Program-made: the position numbers and the translations under genes
Source of the DNA: Pelistega ratti
GTDB lineage: Bacteria; Pseudomonadota; Gammaproteobacteria; Burkholderiales; Burkholderiaceae_B
Reading direction: 5' to 3'
Length of the DNA: 64,000 nucleotides
Assembly (NCBI RefSeq): GCF_009833965.1
Contig: NZ_CP047165.1
Span: 558,001-622,000 of the forward strand
Part shown: positions 1 to 12,000 of the stretch, piece by piece
How the letters are laid out: each line of letters opens with the position of its first letter
Position numbering within the stretch: the first letter of the stretch is position 1
The notes under the pieces: model-generated
Told to the model about the DNA's origin: nothing
The model's database searches: none
Seen by the model: only the letters and a program-made list of their open reading frames with translations

Positions 1-3000
1 TTTCTCTAAATGAGAGGCTGATTCACCATACGCCAGTGACATATCACCATTTAAATGAGGTAATGCCACAGGGTTTGCATCTAAAATTAAACCAATCGCA
101 CGTTCTCCACTATTATTGGCATTGTCTAATGCCCCTACGGTATATTTGTCATCCGTACTCGCTTGGATAGTAGCGATAACAGTTTCAGATCCTTCAAAGT
201 TAAAGGTATCACTATCTTCTTCACGAATTGGATTAACGATAAAGCTTGCAGATGTTTGTCCTGCCGGTACTTTAACCTCAATCACTTTATAAGTAACGTC
301 TTTAGTTTCATCACCTTCACCAATGGTTTCTGTTACCTCTTGTTGATTGATGATGTTTTCACCCGTAACCGTATAATCCTCTGCTGTGGCTTTACCGGTT
401 AGTTTTACTTTCACCACCGTATCGGTTGCTTTCGGTTGATCGACACTAACAGTATAGGTTAGCCCTGTACTTGCTTGTGTATCTTCTTCCGTTGCTGGAT
501 ACAGTACATCTTCCGTAATATCACCTTTAACAGTGATACTCACGGTTGGAGGTGTTTGTTCTACTTCTGCAATAGCTGCCTTGGTTGAGATATTCTCACC
601 TAGTACATAGAAATTACCATTACCACCCGTTTTGCCTTGCGCTTCACCAAATTCAAATGCCGCTCTAGCAATCCTTGCTTCAATCACTTCTGTACCTTCG
701 GTAGTATTATCTTCCTTAGGTGTTAAAGTAAAGTGAGCAGAATCCTCCCCTCTGAATACGGTAACGACAACAATAGATCCCTCCTGATCAACTCTTGCAC
801 CATCATTAGTAGTCATACCGTTTGGATACCACTTCGCATTTGCACCTTCTTCAATGGTGTATTCATTGGTTGTTGCACCTGTTAATTGAATAGCGACTTT
901 GTAGTCTTTCTGTGCCACTTCACTTAAACTAACGGTATAAGTGAGTTGACTTCCCACAAGCCCTTCATAAGCCGTTGCTAATTGTTCACCATTAACTTCT
1001 TTGGTGTCGTTAGCATTGACACTTAATTCAAGTATTGCTGGATTACCCGGTAGCTCTGCACTCGTATCTGCATAACCCAAACGATTTCTTACAGCAGATT
1101 CAGTTGCTTCACCGACATTACCCAGTGCATCGGTTAAAGTCACTTTTACATCAATTGCTCTACCACCAGTACGAGGAGCCGTTACAAGGACATCTACCGA
1201 ACCTTTCGCAATATCTATTGCATCTAAAACCTTACTGCCAGACTCTGCAAGAGTATGTGGTTCACTTAACTCATCAAAAATGTAGTTATCATCCTCGTCA
1301 TACCCAACTTCTCTGAAACCACCACTATTTACTTCATAGCTTAAGGTTTCCCCTACTTTGGCATCCTTCGGTAGATCAAAGGTAAGGCGCATTTTGCCTT
1401 CTTTATTGACTTCTCCTGAATAAATTTCTTGCTCAATATCATCAATCAAGTCTCTTTTTGAGCCAGAGAACATCTGCTGTAAATCCTCAGAGACCGACAC
1501 TGAAAAATAAACGCCATTATCTTCTGAGTCTAAATGCTCTTTAAAGTAGTCAGGTCCACCAATGGTAATACCGATCGCTGCTGAGGTATCTCGGGTCGCT
1601 TCTGCTTTACCTGCTGTACTCATCACTGATGCATCATCTGCTGCGGTTATGGTCGCAGACACGTTGAGTTTTGCTCCATCTGCTGGGGCAGTTACAGACT
1701 GCGTAATGGTTTGACCAATATCGGCTGCTTGTACTGTATAGGTAATTGGCGCAGTATCTGTATTAGTCGTTAGTGTTAAGGTATCGCCAGCTTGTGCATC
1801 AGCAGGAATAGCGATTTTAACGCTAACTTTTTCAACCGCACTTTCACCGCTACCGGTAGTTGTGATCTCATCTTTGGTGAGGTATTCCACATTATCACCA
1901 TAAGGTGAATCTTCTTTTGTACCAATGATTACGGTTGGTGCAGAACGACCTGATCCAACTTCGTATGGTTTTGGTGCTGATACGATGTCACCTTTGTTGC
2001 CTGCTGCATCAGTAGCCGTAACGGTTGCAGTTACTTGCTTATCAGTGGCATTGACGAGTTTTTCGGTTGGTACGTCAATGCTAAATGTACCTTCTGTATT
2101 TACCGTGCCATTACCGATCGCTTCATCACCAACTTTAACTACAACCGCATCACCTTCTTTAAACTCACCAGTTACGTTACCTGTTACAGTTTGTGTAGCC
2201 TGTTTCGCTTCCGCAGGATCAACTTTATTATCATCGCCTGCAACTGTATCTACGGTAATTGTTGTGGTTGAGCTGTCTGGTGCAGTGGTGTCGCGAGTCG
2301 CTTCATCAGGCACAGGGGTACTTTCGTTACCGGCTGGGTCTTTCACTGTCGCGTTCACTTTCAGTTTCTCACCTTCATTTGGTGCCGGTACTTCAACGGT
2401 TGCTTTGCCATTATCAATATCGTCTTTTGTTAAGACTTTCTCAACCGGTTCGCCATTTTCTGGGGTTACAACGACTTTATCACCTACTTTGGCATCGTCT
2501 GGTAAACCTACGGTCACCGGCACTTTGCCGTCCTTCACTTCTGATGGAGTAATAAAGTCGTCACCATTGCCAATCTCAACCGAGGTCGGCTTACTTGGTG
2601 CTTTGGTATCTACGGTCGCACGGTCTTCTCCCTCTAACGAGCTGTTGCCCGCAGGGTCTGTTACTTTCGCTTTCACGACATTCTCTTGACCTTCCACGAC
2701 TGGGAAGCTCACTTCTTTTCCGTTCGCAATTTCATCTGCTGTCAACGTGAAAGTCTGCGTTGTGCCGTCCGGGTTGGTCACTGTTAAGGTATCACCCGCT
2801 TCATAACCGGCATCCACCGGGAAGGTAATGGTCGCTTTCGCTTGACCGTCCGTTACCTCGGTGCTGTTTAATTTCTCGTCACCGCCGTCTTGGATAGCCA
2901 CGACCGGTTTACCGTCTTCATCCGCTTCACCGTTGTTGTCTTTGTCGCCCGGGACTTTGGTGTCACGTGTCGCTTCGTCTGATTTCGGTAAACCTTCGTT

Positions 3001-6000
3001 ACCTGCTTCATCCACCACTTTCGCGTCCACTTTCAGTTTCTCACCTTCATTTGGTGCCGGTACTTCAACGGTTGCTTTGCCATTATCAATATCGTCTTTT
3101 GTTAAGACTTTCTCAACCGGTTCGCCTTTCTCTGGCGTTACCACCACTTTATCACCTACTTTGGCATCGTCTGGTAAACCTACGTTTACAGGCACTTTGC
3201 CGTCCTTCACTTCTGATGGAGTAATAAAGTCGTCACCATTGCCAATCTCAACCGAGGTCGGCTTACTTGGTGCTTTGGTATCTACGGTCGCACGGTCTTC
3301 TCCCTCTAATGAGCTGTTGCCCGCAGGGTCTGTTACTTTCGCTTTCACGACATTCTCTTGACCTTCCACGACTGGGAAGCTCACTTCTTTTCCGTTCGCA
3401 ATTTCATCTGCCGTTAAGGTAAAGGTCTGCGTTGTACCATCTGGGTTGGTCACCGTTAAGGTATCACCCGCTTCATAACCGGCATCCGCTGGGAAGGTAA
3501 TGGTCGCTTTCGCTTGACCGTCCGTCACCTCGGTGTCGTTTAATTTATCGTCACCACCGTCTTGGATAGTCACGACCGGTTTACCGTCTTCATCCGCTTC
3601 ACCGTTGTTGTCTTTGTCGCCCGGGACTTTGGTGTCACGTGTCGCTTCGTCTGATTTCGGTAAACCTTCGTTACCTGCTTCATCCACCACTTTCGCGTCC
3701 ACTTTCAGTTTCTCACCTTCATTTGGTGCCGGTACTTCAACGGTTGCTTTGCCATTATCAATATCGTCTTTTGTTAAGACTTTCTCAACCGGTTCGCCAT
3801 TTTCTGGGGTTACAACGACTTTATCACCTACTTTGGCATCGTCTGGTAAACCTACGTTTACAGGCACTTTGCCGTCCTTCACTTCTGATGGGGTAATAAA
3901 GTCGTCACCATTACCAATCTCAACCGAGGTCGGCTTACTTGGTGCTTTGGTATCTACGGTCGCACGGTCTTCTCCCTCTAACGAGCTGTTGCCCGCAGGG
4001 TCTGTTACTTTCGCTTTCACGACATTCTCTTGACCTTCCACGACTGGGAAGCTCACTTCTTTTCCGTTCGCAATTTCATCTGCCGTTAAGGTAAAGGTCT
4101 GCGTTGTACCATCTGGGTTGGTCACCGTTAAGGTATCACCCGCTTCATAACCGGCATCCGCTGGGAAGGTAATGGTCGCTTTCGCTTGACCGTCCGTCAC
4201 CTCGGTGTCGTTTAATTTCTCGTCACCGCCGTCTTGGATAGCCACGACCGGTTTACCGTCTTCATCCGCTTCACCGTTGTTGTCTTTGTCGCCCGGGACT
4301 TTGGTGTCACGTGTCGCTTCATCTGATTTCGGTAAACCTTCGTTACCTGCTTCATCCACCACTTTCGCGTCCACTTTCAGTTTCTCACCTTCATTTGGTG
4401 CCGGTACTTCAACGGTTGCTTTGCCATTATCAATATCGTCTTTTGTTAAGACTTTCTCAACCGGTTCGCCTTTCTCTGGCGTTACCACCACTTTATCACC
4501 TACTTTGGCATCGTCTGGTAAACCTACGTTTACAGGCACTTTGCCGTCCTTCACTTCTGATGGAGTAATAAAGTCGTCACCATTGCCAATCTCAACCGAG
4601 GTCGGCTTACTTGGTGCTTTGGTATCTACGGTCGCACGGTCTTCTCCCTCTAACGAGCTGTTGCCCGCAGGGTCTGTTACTTTCGCTTTCACGACATTCT
4701 CTTGACCTTCCACGACTGGGAAGCTCACTTCTTTTCCGTTCGCAATTTCATCTGCCGTTAAGGTAAAGGTCTGCGTTGTACCATCTGGGTTGGTCACCGT
4801 TAAGGTATCACCCGCTTCATAACCGGCATCCGCTGGGAAGGTAATGGTCGCTTTCGCTTGACCGTCCGTCACCTCGGTGTCGTTTAATTTATCGTCACCA
4901 CCGTCTTGGATAGTCACGACCGGTTTACCGTCTTCATCCGCTTCACCGTTGTTGTCTTTGTCGCCCGGGACTTTGGTGTCACGTGTCGCTTCATCTGATT
5001 TCGGTAAACCTTCGTTACCTGCTTCATCCACCACTTTCGCGTCCACTTTCAGTTTCTCACCTTCATTTGGTGCCGGTACTTCAACGGTTGCTTTGCCATT
5101 ATCAATATCGTCTTTTGTTAAGACTTTCTCGACTGGTTCGCCATTTTCTGGGGTTACAACGACTTTATCACCTACTTTGGCATCGTCTGGTAAACCTACG
5201 TTTACAGGCACTTTGCCGTCCGTGATTTCATCTTTGGTAATGTAATCATCACCATTACCAATGGCTACCTCTTTCGGCGCTGATGGAGCTGTCGTGTCAA
5301 CCGTAACGGATTCGCTACCTTCTTTCGATTCGTTACCTGCTGGATCTTTTACTTTCGCTGTAACAGTAATAGCGGTAGTATCCGCTATCACAGGAACATC
5401 TTCTTGATGATAACCCTTCTCTAACATCTCTTCGGTAACCGGTACTTTTTTAGGAACACCATTAATCGTTACAACTAATGTGTCGCCTTTCTCTGTACCA
5501 TCAGGAATAGTAATAAAGACTGGCGTGCTATTATCATCACCTACTTCTTTACCGCTTAATTTGCCATCGCTATTTTTATCTTCACCAAAGACAATGTTTG
5601 GTGCGCCGTCTGTATTAGCCGGTACGGTGTCATTATTACCATCATTATCTTTATCAATAGGTAATGTGACATCTTTGGTGCTGTCATCTTTATCGTCAAC
5701 TTCACCATTACCGTCCGTATCGCCCGGGACTTTGGTGTCACGCGTCGCTTCATCTGATTTCGGTAAACCTTCGTTACCTGCTTCATCCACCACTTTCGCG
5801 TCCACTTTCAGTTTCTCACCTTCATTTGGTGCCGGTACTTCAACGGTTGCTTTGCCATTATCAATATCGTCTTTTGTTAAGACTTTCTCAACCGGTTCGC
5901 CTTTCTCTGGCGTTACCACCACTTTATCACCTACTTTGGCATCGTCTGGTAAACCTACGTTTACAGGCACTTTGCCGTCCTTCACTTCTGATGGAGTAAT

Positions 6001-9000
6001 AAAGTCGTCACCATTGCCAATCTCAACCGAGGTCGGCTTACTTGGTGCTTTGGTATCTACGGTCGCACGGTCTTCTCCCTCTAACGAGCTGTTGCCCGCA
6101 GGGTCTGTTACTTTCGCTTTCACGACATTCTCTTGACCTTCCACGACTGGGAAGCTCACTTCTTTTCCGTTCGCAATTTCATCTGCTGTCAACGTGAAAG
6201 TCTGCGTTGTGCCGTCCGGGTTGGTCACTGTTAAGGTATCACCCGCTTCATAACCGGCATCCACCGGGAAGGTAATGGTCGCTTTCGCTTGACCGTCCGT
6301 TACCTCGGTGCTGTTTAATTTCTCGTCACCTCCGTCTTGGATGGTCACGACCGGTTTACCGTCTTCATCTGTTTCACCGTTGTTGTCTTTGTCGCCCGGG
6401 ACTTTGGTGTCACGTGTCGCTTCGTCTGATTTCGGTAAACCTTCGTTACCTGCTTCATCCACCACTTTCGCGTCCACTTTCAGTTTCTCACCTTCATTTG
6501 GTGCCGGTACTTCAACGGTTGCTTTGCCATTATCAATATCGTCTTTTGTTAAGACTTTCTCGACTGGTTCGCCATTTTCTGGGGTTACAACGACTTTATC
6601 ACCTACTTTGGCATCGTCTGGTAAACCTACGTTTACAGGCACTTTGCCGTCCTTCACTTCTGATGGGGTAATAAAGTCGTCACCATTACCAATCTCAACC
6701 GAGGTCGGCTTACTTGGTGCTTTGGTATCTACGGTCGCACGGTCTTCTCCCTCTAACGAGCTGTTGCCCGCAGGGTCTGTTACTTTCGCTTTCACGACAT
6801 TCTCTTGACCTTCCACGACTGGGAAGCTCACTTCTTTTCCGTTCGCAATTTCATCTGCCGTTAAGGTAAAGGTCTGCGTTGTACCATCTGGGTTGGTCAC
6901 CGTTAAGGTATCACCCGCTTCATAACCGGCATCCGCTGGGAAGGTAATGGTCGCTTTCGCTTGACCGTCCGTCACCTCGGTGTCGTTTAATTTCTCGTCA
7001 CCGCCGTCTTGGATAGCCACGACCGGTTTACCGTCTTCATCCGCTTCACCGTTGTTGTCTTTGTCGCCCGGGACTTTGGTGTCACGCGTCGCTTCATCTG
7101 ATTTCGGTAAACCTTCGTTGCCTGCTTCATCCACCACTTTCGCGTCCACTTTCAGTTTTTCACCTTCATTTGGTGCCGGTACTTCAACGGTTGCTTTGCC
7201 ATTATCAATATCGTCTTTTGTTAAGACTTTCTCGACTGGTTCGCCATTTTCTGGGGTTACAACGACTTTATCACCTACTTTGGCATCGTCTGGTAAACCT
7301 ACGTTTACAGGCACTTTGCCGTCCTTCACTTCTGATGGAGTAATAAAGTCGTCACCATTGCCAATCTCAACCGAGGTCGGCTTACTTGGTGCTTTGGTAT
7401 CTACGGTCGCACGGTCTTCTCCCTCTAATGAGCTGTTGCCCGCAGGGTCTGTTACTTTCGCTTTCACGACATTCTCTTGACCTTCCACGACTGGGAAGCT
7501 CACTTCTTTTCCGTTCGCAATTTCATCTGCCGTTAAGGTAAAGGTCTGCGTTGTACCATCTGGGTTGGTCACCGTTAAGGTATCACCCGCTTCATAACCG
7601 GCATCCGCTGGGAAGGTAATGGTCGCTTTCGCTTGACCGTCCGTCACCTCGGTGTCGTTTAATTTATCGTCACCACCGTCTTGGATAGCCACGACCGGTT
7701 TACCGTCTTCATCCGCTTCACCGTTGTTGTCTTTGTCGCCCGGGACTTTGGTGTCACGTGTCGCTTCGTCTGATTTCGGTAAACCTTCGTTACCTGCTTC
7801 ATCCACCACTTTCGCGTCCACTTTCAGTTTCTCACCTTCATTTGGTGCCGGTACTTCAACGGTTGCTTTGCCATTATCAATATCGTCTTTTGTTAAGACT
7901 TTCTCGACTGGTTCGCCATTTTCTGGGGTTACAACGACTTTATCACCTACTTTGGCATCGTCTGGTAAACCTACGTTTACAGGCACTTTGCCGTCCGTGA
8001 TTTCATCTTTGGTAATGTAATCATCACCATTACCAATGGCTACCTCTTTCGGCGCTGATGGAGCTGTCGTGTCAACCGTAACGGATTCGCTACCTTCTTT
8101 CGATTCGTTACCTGCTGGATCTTTTACTTTCGCTGTAACAGTAATAGCGGTAGTATCCGCTATCACAGGAACATCTTCTTGATGATAACCCTTCTCTAAC
8201 ATCTCTTCGGTAACCGGTACTTTTTTAGGAACACCATTAATCGTTACAACTAATGTGTCGCCTTTCTCTGTACCATCAGGAATAGTAATAAAGACTGGCG
8301 TGCTATTATCATCACCTACTTCTTTACCGCTTAATTTGCCATCGCTATTTTTATCTTCACCAAAGACAATGTTTGGTGCGCCGTCTGTATTAGCCGGTAC
8401 GGTGTCATTATTACCATCATTATCTTTATCAATAGGTAATGTGACATCTTTGGTGCTGTCATCTTTATCGTCAACTTCACCATTACCGTCCGTATCGCCC
8501 GGGACTTTGGTGTCACGCGTCGCTTCATCTGATTTCGGTAAACCTTCGTTGCCTGCTTCATCCACCACTTTCGCGTCCACTTTCAGTTTTTCACCTTCAT
8601 TTGGTGCCGGTACTTCAACGGTTGCTTTGCCATTATCAATATCGTCTTTTGTTAAGACTTTCTCGACTGGTTCGCCATTTTCTGGGGTTACAACGACTTT
8701 ATCACCTACTTTGGCATCGTCTGGTAAACCTACGTTTACAGGCACTTTGCCGTCCTTCACTTCTGATGGAGTAATAAAGTCGTCACCATTGCCAATCTCA
8801 ACCGAGGTCGGCTTACTTGGTGCTTTGGTATCTACGGTCGCACGGTCTTCTCCCTCTAACGAGCTGTTGCCCGCAGGGTCTGTTACTTTCGCTTTCACGA
8901 CATTCTCTTGACCTTCCACGACTGGGAAGCTCACTTCTTTTCCGTTCGCAATTTCATCTGCTGTCAACGTGAAAGTCTGCGTTGTGCCGTCCGGGTTGGT

Positions 9001-12000
9001 CACTGTTAAGGTATCACCCGCTTCATAACCGGCATCCACCGGGAAGGTAATGGTCGCTTTCGCTTGACCGTCCGTTACCTCGGTGCTGTTTAATTTCTCG
9101 TCACCTCCGTCTTGGATGGTCACGACCGGTTTACCGTCTTCATCTGTTTCACCGTTGTTGTCTTTGTCGCCCGGGACTTTGGTGTCACGTGTCGCTTCGT
9201 CTGATTTCGGTAAACCTTCGTTACCTGCTTCATCCACCACTTTCGCGTCCACTTTCAGTTTCTCACCTTCATTTGGTGCCGGTACTTCAACGGTTGCTTT
9301 GCCATTATCAATATCGTCTTTTGTTAAGACTTTCTCGACTGGTTCGCCATTTTCTGGGGTTACAACGACTTTATCACCTACTTTGGCATCGTCTGGTAAA
9401 CCTACGTTTACAGGCACTTTGCCGTCCTTCACTTCTGATGGGGTAATAAAGTCGTCACCATTACCAATCTCAACCGAGGTCGGCTTACTTGGTGCTTTGG
9501 TATCTACGGTCGCACGGTCTTCTCCCTCTAACGAGCTGTTGCCCGCAGGGTCTGTTACTTTCGCTTTCACGACATTCTCTTGACCTTCCACGACTGGGAA
9601 GCTCACTTCTTTTCCGTTCGCAATTTCATCTGCCGTTAAGGTAAAGGTCTGCGTTGTACCATCTGGGTTGGTCACCGTTAAGGTATCACCCGCTTCATAA
9701 CCGGCATCCGCTGGGAAGGTAATGGTCGCTTTCGCTTGACCGTCCGTCACCTCGGTGTCGTTTAATTTCTCGTCACCGCCGTCTTGGATAGCCACGACCG
9801 GTTTACCGTCTTCATCCGCTTCACCGTTGTTGTCTTTGTCGCCCGGGACTTTGGTGTCACGCGTCGCTTCATCTGATTTCGGTAAACCTTCGTTGCCTGC
9901 TTCATCCACCACTTTCGCGTCCACTTTCAGTTTTTCACCTTCATTTGGTGCCGGTACTTCAACGGTTGCTTTGCCATTATCAATATCGTCTTTTGTTAAG
10001 ACTTTCTCGACTGGTTCGCCATTTTCTGGGGTTACAACGACTTTATCACCTACTTTGGCATCGTCTGGTAAACCTACGTTTACAGGCACTTTGCCGTCCT
10101 TCACTTCTGATGGAGTAATAAAGTCGTCACCATTGCCAATCTCAACCGAGGTCGGCTTACTTGGTGCTTTGGTATCTACGGTCGCACGGTCTTCTCCCTC
10201 TAACGAGCTGTTGCCCGCAGGGTCTGTTACTTTCGCTTTCACGACATTCTCTTGACCTTCCACGACTGGGAAGCTCACTTCTTTTCCGTTCGCAATTTCA
10301 TCTGCTGTCAACGTGAAAGTCTGCGTTGTGCCGTCCGGGTTGGTCACTGTTAAGGTATCACCCGCTTCATAACCGGCATCCACCGGGAAGGTAATGGTCG
10401 CTTTCGCTTGACCGTCCGTTACCTCGGTGCTGTTTAATTTCTCGTCACCTCCGTCTTGGATGGTCACGACCGGTTTACCGTCTTCATCTGTTTCACCGTT
10501 GTTGTCTTTGTCGCCCGGGACTTTGGTGTCACGTGTCGCTTCGTCTGATTTCGGTAAACCTTCGTTACCTGCTTCATCCACCACTTTCGCGTCCACTTTC
10601 AGTTTCTCACCTTCATTTGGTGCCGGTACTTCAACGGTTGCTTTGCCATTATCAATATCGTCTTTTGTTAAGACTTTCTCGACTGGTTCGCCATTTTCTG
10701 GGGTTACAACGACTTTATCACCTACTTTGGCATCGTCTGGTAAACCTACGTTTACAGGCACTTTGCCGTCCTTCACTTCTGATGGGGTAATAAAGTCGTC
10801 ACCATTACCAATCTCAACCGAGGTCGGCTTACTTGGTGCTTTGGTATCTACGGTCGCACGGTCTTCTCCCTCTAACGAGCTGTTGCCCGCAGGGTCTGTT
10901 ACTTTCGCTTTCACGACATTCTCTTGACCTTCCACGACTGGGAAGCTCACTTCTTTTCCGTTCGCAATTTCATCTGCCGTTAAGGTAAAGGTCTGCGTTG
11001 TACCATCTGGGTTGGTCACCGTTAAGGTATCACCCGCTTCATAACCGGCATCCGCTGGGAAGGTAATGGTCGCTTTCGCTTGACCGTCCGTCACCTCGGT
11101 GTCGTTTAATTTCTCGTCACCGCCGTCTTGGATAGCCACGACCGGTTTACCGTCTTCATCCGCTTCACCGTTGTTGTCTTTGTCGCCCGGGACTTTGGTG
11201 TCACGTGTCGCTTCGTCTGATTTCGGTAAACCTTCGTTACCTGCTTCATCCACCACTTTCGCGTCCACTTTCAGTTTCTCACCTTCATTTGGTGCCGGTA
11301 CTTCAACGGTTGCTTTGCCATTATCAATATCGTCTTTTGTTAAGACTTTCTCAACCGGTTCGCCTTTCTCTGGCGTTACCACCACTTTATCACCTACTTT
11401 GGCATCGTCTGGTAAACCTACGTTTACAGGCACTTTGCCGTCCGTGATTTCATCTTTGGTAATGTAATCATCACCATTACCAATGGCTACCTCTTTCGGC
11501 GCTGATGGAGCTGTCGTGTCAACCGTAACGGATTCGCTACCTTCTTTCGATTCGTTACCTGCTGGATCTTTTACTTTCGCTGTAACAGTAATAGCGGTAG
11601 TATCCGCTATCACAGGAACATCTTCTTGATGATAACCCTTCTCTAACATCTCTTCGGTAACCGGTACTTTTTTAGGAACACCATTAATCGTTACAACTAA
11701 TGTGTCGCCTTTCTCTGTACCATCAGGAATAGTAATAAAGACTGGCGTGCTATTATCATCACCTACTTCTTTACCGCTTAATTTGCCATCGCTATTTTTA
11801 TCTTCACCAAAGACAATGTTTGGTGCGCCGTCTGTATTAGCCGGTACGGTGTCATTATTACCATCATTATCTTTATCAATAGGTAATGTGACATCTTTGG
11901 TGCTGTCATCTTTATCGTCAACTTCACCATTACCGTCCGTATCGCCCGGGACTTTCGTGTCAATGCTAATCGGTGCATCAGTTTCTTTCGACACATTACC

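Noticed and set aside
2290..11950. CRISPR-like or satellite repeats
   Set aside because: Units are 672-759 bp, in frame and coding, with no spacer pattern.
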